Assembly (NCBI GenBank): GCA_022448645.1
Contig: JAKVBZ010000102.1
Location: forward strand, 1-15,825
Reading direction: 5' to 3'
Length of the DNA: 15,825 nt
DNA from: Pirellulaceae bacterium
GTDB lineage: Bacteria > Planctomycetota > Planctomycetia > Pirellulales > Pirellulaceae
Each line of letters starts with the position of its first letter. The stretch's first letter is position 1. Below, piece after piece: positions 7,007-14,287 of the stretch. The notes beneath the pieces were generated by a model, which saw nothing but the letters and a program-made list of their open reading frames with translations, searched no databases and was not told the origin of the DNA. A program made the position numbers and the translations under genes.

Positions 7007-8065
7007 ATGTCACAGAAGTTACGCATTGCGATTACCGGTTCCGGGTTCATGGGACGCACCCATGCGGAGGCGGCGCGTCGAGCCTGTAATGCGGAAGTGG
7101 TTGCCGTGGCGGGAGGCAGTCGAAGCAAAACGCTGGCCGAAGACTACCAGATTGCCTGGGAACCTAGTTCCACTTCGTTGTTTCGCCGAGACGACGTGGA
7201 TGCGGTAGTGATAACAACCCCGCATCATGTCCACGTGGAAGAAGCTCTGTTGGCGGCGGAAGCCAAGAAGCATGCGTTGGTAGAAAAGCCGCTCGCAACT
7301 AGCGTGACAGATTGCGACCGTATGATCGAGGCGTTTCGGCAGCGCGGGTTAGTACTAGCCGTGGGATATCACCAGCGGTTTCGTAAGTCGAACCGGAGAG
7401 TCCGTGAACTTCTGCAAACCGGTGTCATCGGCAAGGTGCGCTGTATCCAAACGACAGCACTGTTCGATATCGAAACGATGCGTAACGACAATGGCTTTGG
7501 CGGCACGTGGGATTGGTGGACGGACCCTCGCAGCCGAGCGCATATATTGAATAGCGCTCCGCACAATATTGATCTGTGCCGTTGGTGGCTGGGTGTGGAC
7601 ATCGCGACGGTGGCGGCTCATTGTGGTAACTTCCGCGAGGATAATCCGAATGAGAACACGACGATGGCGTTGTGGATGTTGACGGACGGCACGATGGTGT
7701 CCTTTTGGTCTTCTAGTGTCTGCCCCTATCCAAGTTTTCCGGGCGAGAGTTTTCGCTTTCGTCTGATGGGGGATGGCGGTATCATCGATGCGTGTCCTTT
7801 CGGCAAGATACAATTGGGTACGCCGAAGGGGATGGAAGTTGTCTTCGAACAGCCGGACGTGGCGTTTGATGACCCGGGGCAGGCGTTTACGGCTGATGGT
7901 CGAATGCAGGCTTATACAGAACAGATGGAAGCGTTTGCGAACCGAGTGCAGGGTGGCGATTCTTCTTGTGGTACAGCCGAAGACGGTCGAGCTGGCGTGC
8001 TGGCGATCGAAGGGATGCTTGACGCATCCGCACAATCTGGCACGGTGAGATTGCCTGGTTCGTAG
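7007..8065 (+). CDS. Gfo/Idh/MocA family oxidoreductase
   Basis: A 352-residue NAD(P)-dependent oxidoreductase of the glucose-fructose oxidoreductase / inositol dehydrogenase family, usually acting on sugars, inositols or their derivatives. The N-terminal Rossmann domain has an intact GSGFMG nucleotide loop (11-16), DAVVITTPHHVH (65-76) and the catalytic EKP motif (93-95). The C-terminal alpha/beta domain carries H186 and D189 (SAPHNIDLCRW), matching the family HxxD pair, and WDWWTDPR (168-175). All active-site landmarks are present, so it should be active; the substrate cannot be read from sequence. I chose the ATG at 7007 because the family consensus starts a few residues before the glycine loop. 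A TTG at 6968 would add 13 residues. The CorA-like gene follows 21 bases later, so the two are probably one operon. Confidence 0.92.
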   Translation: MSQKLRIAITGSGFMGRTHAEAARRACNAEVVAVAGGSRSKTLAEDYQIAWEPSSTSLFRRDDVDAVVITTPHHVHVEEALLAAEAKKHALVEKPLATSVTDCDRMIEAFRQRGLVLAVGYHQRFRKSNRRVRELLQTGVIGKVRCIQTTALFDIETMRNDNGFGGTWDWWTDPRSRAHILNSAPHNIDLCRWWLGVDIATVAAHCGNFREDNPNENTTMALWMLTDGTMVSFWSSSVCPYPSFPGESFRFRLMGDGGIIDACPFGKIQLGTPKGMEVVFEQPDVAFDDPGQAFTADGRMQAYTEQMEAFANRVQGGDSSCGTAEDGRAGVLAIEGMLDASAQSGTVRLPGS

Positions 8066-8086
8066 TAATCGAAGGGACATAGTGTG

Positions 8087-8836
8087 ATGGCTGAAACAAC
8101 GATCTTGCCGGCGAAATGGGACGTGCCTCAATCGTTACGAGCACGATTGAGTAAACAGGTTGGTCGTCAAAGAGAGATCGTGGATGCTGGGCACCTGTTG
8201 TTGGTCTTGCACGCAGTTCCCCGGTTAGGAGACAGGGAACGACGGGGACAATTCTTTTGGAGGTCTCCCGATGGGAACTGGTCTTCCAACGAGCTGGGTT
8301 CGGGAGTCGGTGCGCTCAGTAAACATATTGACACTTTTGAAAATGCCATTGTCAAGTTAGACCGGCAGGCCGAGCAGGCCAGCAGCGTTGATGAGTTATT
8401 TGATGTGTTGGGGCGACTGGCGCCGGTTCGTCGTACGGCGAGCCATTTGTATCAGGTGCTGTACCAGGTTCGCCAATCGTTTCCGGAATACACCGAACTG
8501 ATCAATGCGCGTGATCGGGCTTATGGGGTTGAGCGACAAGCGGATCTGTTGCAGCAAGCCACCCAGAATGAACTTGATTTGGCGGTTGCCAAACGCACCG
8601 AGGAACAAGCTGCTTCTGGTCACCGAATGGCGGTGGCGGCTTTTCGGTTGAACATGTTAGTCGCTTTCTTTTTTCCTGTTGCCACATTGACCGCGGTCTT
8701 TGGTGCGAATCTTCGACATGGACTGGAAGAGACTGCTGCTCCGTGGCCCTTTTTAGTGCTGATTGGGATCGGCCTATTGTTAGGGCTCGTTCTAACTCTT
8801 GTGGTGACGAAGCGGCCTCCGCCGTCGAGGCAATAG
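8087..8836 (+). CDS. CorA-like two-helix membrane protein lacking the GMN signature
   Basis: A 249-residue protein with a mostly helical cytoplasmic N-terminal part (1-185) and two C-terminal membrane helices (about 187-206 and 219-241). This is the plan of CorA Mg2+ channels and ZntB Zn2+ transporters, which assemble as pentamers. RLNMLVAFFFPVATLTAVFG (187-206) matches the pore helix of the family. The loop that should read GMN is GAN (206-208, in FGANLRHGLEE), and the protein is shorter than typical CorA (about 300-370 residues). Loss of the methionine alters the selectivity loop, so the ion is uncertain and it may not be a Mg2+ channel. The ATG at 8087 is preferred over the GTG at 8084; GAAGGGA (8071-8077) lies upstream. 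It is 21 bases after the oxidoreductase gene. A functional link between the two is not evident. Confidence 0.75.
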   Translation: MAETTILPAKWDVPQSLRARLSKQVGRQREIVDAGHLLLVLHAVPRLGDRERRGQFFWRSPDGNWSSNELGSGVGALSKHIDTFENAIVKLDRQAEQASSVDELFDVLGRLAPVRRTASHLYQVLYQVRQSFPEYTELINARDRAYGVERQADLLQQATQNELDLAVAKRTEEQAASGHRMAVAAFRLNMLVAFFFPVATLTAVFGANLRHGLEETAAPWPFLVLIGIGLLLGLVLTLVVTKRPPPSRQ

Positions 8837-9051
8837 CCCATGCTTTGCAACGAGGGCAATTGAGTTGTTCTCAAAAGAACATGGTCTGACGGTGGGTCGA
8901 TGGTGATGTCCTCTGGAACAGGTGAAGGATTTCGGAGTGGATCATGCATGCCAAGGTTCTTCGGGCGCTCCGCTTCGTTCGGATCACACGAGTCGAGCCA
9001 GGGTGTCCGCAGGTCATGGATTGGAGACAGGCATGCGGTCCACGGACAAGC
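8837..9051. other. Convergent intergenic region
   Basis: 215 bases between the stop codons of the CorA-like gene and the symporter gene. GTTCT-CAAA-AGAAC (8867-8880) is a short perfect inverted repeat just after the CorA-like gene, but its stem is only 5 bp and no U-tract follows. GTCCG/CGGAC repeats near 9006-9050 could form a long imperfect hairpin. I see no supported gene. Confidence 0.45.
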
Positions 9052-10425
9052 TTACAATTCCGAACTCGTTCCCTTCGCCAGCCAAATTCCCACGACGTAC
9101 AAAACTGCAGCTACTGCCAACGTGATCAGTGCCACCGGCAGCAGACCGAATAGTTGCAGCATGGATGGAATCAGCGCTAGTGTGACAATGCCGCCGCCGA
9201 CAAACGGCGCGGATAAAGGTGCTGCCAAGGCGTAATCCTCTGCCGCGCCGGATTCGAAATCCTTGTCGATAATGCGAAGCAGCATCAATCCAGACGCAGT
9301 GACACCTGTCGACATGCCATAGTTGAGAATGCCCAATTCGAACCAGTACTTCGAAGGAAGCAATCGTCGTCCTACGTGCAGCAAGCAGACCGCAGTCCAA
9401 AGGAAACCAACGACGAGCAATACAGACAAAGGGATGATTGCCTTGATGATCAGTGTCATATTTAGTGACGCCACTGCCGCGACGACCAGGAATTCCATGG
9501 CCGTTGCGACCAGACGTCGAATGGTTAGTGCGTCGAGTAGATCCGCGATACCTAATCGCTGCATCCCGGTGCGCACCATCCAGCCGCCGATCAGCGTGTA
9601 GATAAAGAGGGGTAATTTGTCGTAAACCATGGATGCGATCTGTTGGATGGCGATCCCTAGGCAGTACGCGCCGGCCAAGATCAGTAATTGAAAGACGAGT
9701 GGATCAAGGACTTCAGCGTTCACTTTGGCTTGACCGATACTTTCCAGCTGATGTCGGGCTTCTAAGCCACTGCGTTGAGGAATGGTGACGTTTCCCGCGC
9801 GCGTCCAGCCACGTCGCACAGCCAGGTTCACGAACACAATTCCGCTCACGACACTGTAAACCAGTCCGACAGTGGCCATGAAAAATCCAAGGTCTTTGGA
9901 TTCTGGGAAACCCATTTCTCCGTAGATTTCTCCCAGGGCTGCCGAAGTGCCGTGTCCACCGACGAATCCTGCTTCAATGAGCTGTCCCAAATAGATGGGC
10001 GTATCGGTACTGAGGGGCCACATTCCGAAAGGCTGGATAAGTGCCCACACAGCCATGATGCCAAGTCCGATTTGTCCCAGGCAGATGATCCAGACGACGA
10101 TACCTTGTTGGGCCGCTCCGCGGATGCTTTCTTGAAACGGTTTGGCCGGTTTGTCCAGGAACAAGCCAGCAAACACGATAGCGATGAGCCAACCGGGCCA
10201 GGTGCGGAATTCGGCGACGAGTAATGATGCCTGGTCTGACATCCACGTGTTGGGTTGACTGGGCCAATGCTGTGCGACTTGAAGCAGCACCAAGCCGATG
10301 AGCCCACCGAGCACGGCGGCTGGGATATAGAGTGTTTGGAATGGTTTGCAAGTAGCGCGCAGCACCAAGCCAATCAACAGCAGAGCGGATGCGAAGAGGA
10401 GTGTAATTTCCAACGTGAGCGACAC
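9052..10425 (-). CDS. gltS: Sodium/glutamate symporter, GltS (ESS) family
   Basis: A 457-residue integral membrane protein with about ten to twelve hydrophobic segments spread over its whole length. Members of the ESS family import glutamate with Na+. The two family signature loops are visible: EAGFVGGHGTSAALGE (151-166) in the first half, and ILNYGMSTGVTASGLMLLRIID (366-387) in the second, consistent with the inverted-repeat architecture with two re-entrant loops. GSMVRTGMQRLG-like residues near 282-292 (MVRTGMQRLG is what is present) lie between the halves. The start is a GTG at 10425; an ATG two bases upstream is out of frame. No clear Shine-Dalgarno is visible. Glutamate is the usual substrate, but planctomycete members are little studied, so specificity is inferred from family. 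The gene is single and convergent with the CorA-like gene. Confidence 0.88.
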   Translation of the reverse strand: MSLTLEITLLFASALLLIGLVLRATCKPFQTLYIPAAVLGGLIGLVLLQVAQHWPSQPNTWMSDQASLLVAEFRTWPGWLIAIVFAGLFLDKPAKPFQESIRGAAQQGIVVWIICLGQIGLGIMAVWALIQPFGMWPLSTDTPIYLGQLIEAGFVGGHGTSAALGEIYGEMGFPESKDLGFFMATVGLVYSVVSGIVFVNLAVRRGWTRAGNVTIPQRSGLEARHQLESIGQAKVNAEVLDPLVFQLLILAGAYCLGIAIQQIASMVYDKLPLFIYTLIGGWMVRTGMQRLGIADLLDALTIRRLVATAMEFLVVAAVASLNMTLIIKAIIPLSVLLVVGFLWTAVCLLHVGRRLLPSKYWFELGILNYGMSTGVTASGLMLLRIIDKDFESGAAEDYALAAPLSAPFVGGGIVTLALIPSMLQLFGLLPVALITLAVAAVLYVVGIWLAKGTSSEL

Positions 10426-10737
10426 ATTGTTTGGGGCTTACTGAACCGAGATGCAACGTGCTCTTCGAGCCAGATTGTCGACAGGACTTAGGATAAGCTC
10501 TAGGATACCGAAAAGTCCCAGTATTAGTAGTCCGGGGGAAGTTGTTTCGAGAGTCGTAGCGTGTCTACTCTAGCCGGTCGATGAAAAAACGTAAGGTCCA
10601 ATGCGGCACCGTTAATCGACTTCGATCTGTGATGCTACGGCAGAATTAGCACTTCATCGAGGCCAGCGGATTTGTGGGATGCTAACTAGCGTCGTGTAAA
10701 ATTGGTTGCCGTCAGCTGAACAGGAGCAAAAACTAAG
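10426..10737. other. Intergenic region between the symporter gene and tRNA-Arg
   Basis: 312 bases with no supported gene. A 22-codon frame beginning ATGAAAAAACG at 10581 has no Shine-Dalgarno and is too short to call. Directly after the tRNA 3' end (minus strand) comes CTTAGTTTTTGC, a short T-run that may end tRNA transcription without a separate hairpin. Promoter elements for the symporter gene should lie here but none is clear. Confidence 0.45.
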
Positions 10738-10811
<74 letters not shown>

Positions 10812-10822
10812 AACGCCTCGTC

Positions 10823-10851
10823 AGTCTACGACTTGCAGTCATTGCACGCAA
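10823..10851 (-). promoter_or_regulatory. Possible promoter of tRNA-Arg
   Basis: On the minus strand TTGCGT (10851-10846) and TAGACT (10828-10823) are separated by exactly 17 bp and lie 12 bases before the tRNA 5' end. They match the -35 and -10 consensus at three and four positions respectively. Spacing and location fit a tRNA promoter; the sequence match alone is weak. Confidence 0.3.
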
Positions 10852-11016
10852 CGCCGCTACCAGAGCAACATTCCCAATACATACCATCTCGGCTGGACCA
10901 AGAACATGGTATCAGTTGATACCGAAGGGAAGTACGGTAACCATCTGAATTTGTCTTGGGTTGTATGACGCTTGTCAGAGGTAAGGTTGGGGTTGGGTAA
11001 GGAATGTTGTGGACGG

Positions 11017-11690
11017 TTAACGATAATTGACGTGGAGTTCGAACTTTTCAATCGTCATTGGCTGGCGCGCCTCAGGCGATGGATCAGCTACACGGACACC
11101 GATGAGATTTTTACCTAGGGCAAACAGGTTGGAGTCGATGTCGCGAAAAACAAGCCAGCCATCTTAAATCGCTGGTGCTTCCAGTAAAAAATTGTTAATT
11201 CGTACTTCCAGGATTTTTTCAATTTCCTTGCGCAGAGGGTGATTGTAGAGATGGTTGATGTTTTTAAATAAGGAGATAAGCGCTCGTTCAATGTGGTCGT
11301 CACTTGGAGGGTCTGGCTTCTCCGAAGAGTTGAGGATTTCAATAGGATGTCCCCAATCGGAATCATGGAGAATCAGACGGAGCGTGATGTCGTCAATCTG
11401 AGGCGCATCCTCGACCAAGTCGTCGCCCAAGATCAAATGCATGTGGGTGTCGGCAGGGCCCCCATTATCCAGGCTGGCGGGTAGTGGAGCAAACATGTTG
11501 GTGTTCTGGAAAAAACGAGGTGTTTCCCAGTTGACCGGCGATGGTGCTCCACTGCCCCCTCCGCCGCGACGTTGCAAGACGAAAGTTTTGTCTTTTCGGC
11601 GAAGGGAAGTCGGATCGCCAATTTCACGATACAACGTGCGGTGTATCAGGACTCACGAAGCTGTCGAATTTTCAGCTCGAAGATGGTCTT
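11017..11690 (-). pseudogene. Decayed C-terminal remnant of a secreted glycosidase-like protein (GHL10-like), with in-frame stop and probable frameshifts
   Basis: On the minus strand a coding-like frame runs from about 11652 to a TAA at 11166-11164 and then continues in the same frame for 48 further codons to a TAA at 11019-11017. Residues before the stop (REIGDPTSLRRKDK; ASLDNGG...HLILGDDL; ILEVRINNFLLEAPAI) and after it (DGWLVFRDID; GKNLIGVRVADPS; MTIEKFELHVNY) read as one beta-rich C-terminal domain. From memory this resembles the tail of family-10-like (GHL10) glycosidases of planctomycetes. Upstream, two further frame changes seem needed to join TIFELK, FDSFVSPDTPHV and LYREIGDP: one extra A in the run at 11672-11669, and one shift near 11640-11632. 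The catalytic part and signal peptide are missing; the intact hydrolase gene ends only 62 bases upstream. If the stop is read through the C-terminus could be made, but the lost N-terminus argues for a dead gene. Confidence 0.7.
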
Positions 11691-11752
11691 GGGGAGGCAA
11701 GACCTCACGAGTTCACACTTAGGGCGATTAGAGTGAATACAAGTTCGTCACG

Positions 11753-13894
11753 CTACGGTTTGTCAAAACGAAATGAATAGAGCTGTGCATTTTTGAGCTC
11801 CAATTGTAGACGCAACGGCTGACCAGCCCAGCTGGTGAGATCCGTTTGGCCACGCCAGCTGATGGAGTGTGTGATGCTGTCGCCGGTGACAGGTGTGCAA
11901 TCATTAAGGGCAAACCCATCAAGCGGTTGGCCATGTTCGTTAAGCAGTGCGGCGCGCACGTATCCGTCTGAGGACACGTCGGCATTGATGAGTAACGGTG
12001 AGCCATCGAAGTAAAAGACTTTCGTCCGCAATGAACCGACGTCCGGTCCTGCGTCTCGAGAGCAAAAGCCGTCGACTCTCAACGTTGCCAGACCAATGGA
12101 CCCCACGATGCCACGTGGGTCGTAGCCTGGTTCGCCAGAGGGAACTAAATAACCAGAAATTTCTGACGTGGGCTTGCCTTGGCTGCGACCACTGAAATAA
12201 ATCCACAGCTTGTCGCCACGTCGAATCACACCTCCGTTGTGAATGTTTCGACGCCAGCAGTCGAAATCGCCGGGGCGATCGCTCCACGGCATCCACGGTT
12301 CACGTTTCGGGTCGACGGTCCAGTGCACGCCATCGTAGCTCCATGATAAATGTGATATCCAACGGTTGGACGTCTTGCGACCATAAAATTCTGGAATGCC
12401 GATCTGCATTCCACCATAGTTGAATACGGTGCAACTATATACGTCAGTGGATCTTTTCGGAGGTGCGCGATCAATGGCGTCGACGGTGATCTGTGTGCGG
12501 ATGAAGTTGTGGTTGAATTCTGCGAAGGATTCCAATTCGAAGAAGGAGGCATGTGGTCTCGTGATGACCATCCATTTCTTGCGAAACGGGTCCCAATGAA
12601 AGGTGTTACGGTCACCGGACTGGATGACTGGATGGGGGATGTGCGTCCAGTGGATGCCGTCGGCAGAGTGCGCCTGGTAGATGCCCTCGCCCGTCGGCAA
12701 ACGGTGCCAATAGGTCATTTTGTAGCGAAAGTTGCTGTCTGGGTCGGACAGGTCTTTGATAACGGTCGGAGAATCCATGCCCAATTCACTTTCCGGCAAG
12801 TTGAACACGATGTTATTGACGGGGTATTCCAGTAATGGGCCGTTCAGGTCTTCCTGATTGCCGATCTTAAAGAGGCAATGGTCGAAATCAGGACGGACCC
12901 AATCAACACCGTTTTTAGAAGTCGCGTAACAAACTGGTGTCAGATACCCTTTTTGAGGGTAGAGCAATTTGCGATTTGCCCATGTCATGTACCACATTTT
13001 GAAGAGATCTTCTTGTTCGTCGTAAATTACGGTTCCCCAGAGTAGTACAGCACCGTATTCCCATGGTCGCTCGGGCTGTAAAATGGGGTTGGCAGGATGC
13101 ATTTCGGGTTGATGGATGGTTCTGGTTAAACCATCGTATTTTTCTACCAGGTGTTCGTCGAACAGCAACTGAGGATGATTGGTCAGCTGCAACGCTTGTT
13201 CGACATAAGAATCGCCCCCTTCAAATAATTTCCACTTCAAATTGGCAATTCGATGGGTGCCTTCACGAAATTCGAAGGCAATCCCTTGTCGTTCGTTAGG
13301 CCACAGTGGTTGACCACCAAAATCACCAATGTGTCGGTTGTTTAGATAAAAGCTGAATTGATACGTGTTCTCTTTATTGGTGGTCCATTCGACGTGGTAG
13401 GTGTTGAGTTTCGTGGCGTCGAATCCAGGGATTTTGTCGGGATCGACTCGGCTGGGGAGCAAGGTAGGACGAAGACCACTGGCGCAGCCGACTAACAGCA
13501 TGTCTGGTTCGTTGGGGCGATAGATGGGATGCACTCGAAAACAGCGTCCTTGTGCGCGGACGCGAAACCCTTCCGCGTTGTGGTTGTTCTCGCAATCAGT
13601 CGCCCATTGCACTTCGACCATTCCTTTCTGCCCAATCATGCGTGGCGGAAAGCCTAAGTCGATCCCACGGAGAAAGTCTTGTGGATTTCTTACAACCCAC
13701 TGGGCTTCTTCGATGGATTGTTCTGCCTGGCCGTTTTGGTCCGTCCATGTTTTTTCGCCGCGTTGGCCACGCACGTTGTCGGGAAGTGTGTCGCCAACAT
13801 ACATGCCTGTGGACTGAGTCTCTGCTGTTGCGGTGCTGTTTAGGACGAAGATAAGTAAAATGGAAAAACGCATGAACAAGTGAGCGAGCGTCAT
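11753..13894 (-). CDS. Secreted GH43/GH32-like five-bladed beta-propeller glycoside hydrolase-like protein
   Basis: A 713-residue protein from the ATG at 13894, with a signal peptide (about 8-25, cleavage near STATA|ETQ). Residues 30-230 look like a beta-sandwich (laminin-G or concanavalin-like: GMVEVQWATD, YHVEWTTNKENTYQFSFYLN). From about 240 to 640 there are repeated short beta blades typical of the GH32/43/62/68 propeller clan: HPANPILQP with WEYGAVLLWGTVIYD, LFKMWYMTW, CYATSKNGVDW, SPTVIKD, YQAHSADGIHW, LSWSYDGVHW and KLWIYFSGR. 'Ya.S.DGi.W' repeats are the hallmark of these proteins. The C-terminus (about 640-713) is a second beta-sandwich. The likely substrate is an extracellular polysaccharide or oligosaccharide; I cannot assign the family or catalytic acids with certainty. 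The GTG at 13960 would add 22 residues ahead of the signal peptide and is less likely; an ATG at 13873 is also possible. Confidence 0.82.
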   Translation of the reverse strand: MTLAHLFMRFSILLIFVLNSTATAETQSTGMYVGDTLPDNVRGQRGEKTWTDQNGQAEQSIEEAQWVVRNPQDFLRGIDLGFPPRMIGQKGMVEVQWATDCENNHNAEGFRVRAQGRCFRVHPIYRPNEPDMLLVGCASGLRPTLLPSRVDPDKIPGFDATKLNTYHVEWTTNKENTYQFSFYLNNRHIGDFGGQPLWPNERQGIAFEFREGTHRIANLKWKLFEGGDSYVEQALQLTNHPQLLFDEHLVEKYDGLTRTIHQPEMHPANPILQPERPWEYGAVLLWGTVIYDEQEDLFKMWYMTWANRKLLYPQKGYLTPVCYATSKNGVDWVRPDFDHCLFKIGNQEDLNGPLLEYPVNNIVFNLPESELGMDSPTVIKDLSDPDSNFRYKMTYWHRLPTGEGIYQAHSADGIHWTHIPHPVIQSGDRNTFHWDPFRKKWMVITRPHASFFELESFAEFNHNFIRTQITVDAIDRAPPKRSTDVYSCTVFNYGGMQIGIPEFYGRKTSNRWISHLSWSYDGVHWTVDPKREPWMPWSDRPGDFDCWRRNIHNGGVIRRGDKLWIYFSGRSQGKPTSEISGYLVPSGEPGYDPRGIVGSIGLATLRVDGFCSRDAGPDVGSLRTKVFYFDGSPLLINADVSSDGYVRAALLNEHGQPLDGFALNDCTPVTGDSITHSISWRGQTDLTSWAGQPLRLQLELKNAQLYSFRFDKP

Positions 13895-14287
13895 CTTTGG
13901 GGCTTTGCTTGAAAGGGTTAGGGGGGAAGTGAAAGGTCCAAGAGTATCACGACCGTTCACAGATTACCACTAGTTGCAGCGGTGCGAACTTCCGGGGTGC
14001 CCGTGTCCTCAGTCAAGCACTCTTTTATGGAACCATTTGAGAAAGGAGTCATTTGGTGAAGTGCTGCGTCTAGGAAGCGTACTGAAGATTGTTCTATTTT
14101 TACGGGCATGTTAATATGGAACTAGGTGACGGGGGACTTGTACATGTCATGAACATAGCAATGTCAGGCAGGAACTTGTTGAGCAAGAACGCTGTCTGAT
14201 CGATGTGTCTGGACTCTCGGTGTTTGGTGAGGCACCGCGATCTTAATCGGGTTATGGAACGCTGTGCATTCTGGATTACAAAAAACG
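13895..14287. other. Divergent intergenic region
   Basis: 393 bases between the hydrolase gene (minus) and the LEPR-XLL-type gene (plus), expected to contain both promoters. A weak plus-strand candidate is TTGTTC, a 17-bp spacer and TAATAT around 14091-14119. I see no repeat, structured RNA or small gene that I can support. Confidence 0.45.

Noticed and set aside
7355..8131. Minus-strand ORF of 258 codons antisense to the oxidoreductase gene
   Set aside because: It is rich in Arg, His and Ser as expected of a reverse-frame shadow, has no domain, and lies opposite a gene with all family motifs intact.
8620..8949. Minus-strand ORF of 109 codons over the end of the CorA-like gene
   Set aside because: Most of it is antisense to the conserved membrane helices of the CorA-like protein, and it has no motif.
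11115..11366. Minus-strand ORF of 83 codons overlapping the decayed glycosidase remnant in another frame
   Set aside because: The frame with coherent beta-rich, family-like sequence is the one ending at 11164 and continuing to 11017; this one is a shadow of it.
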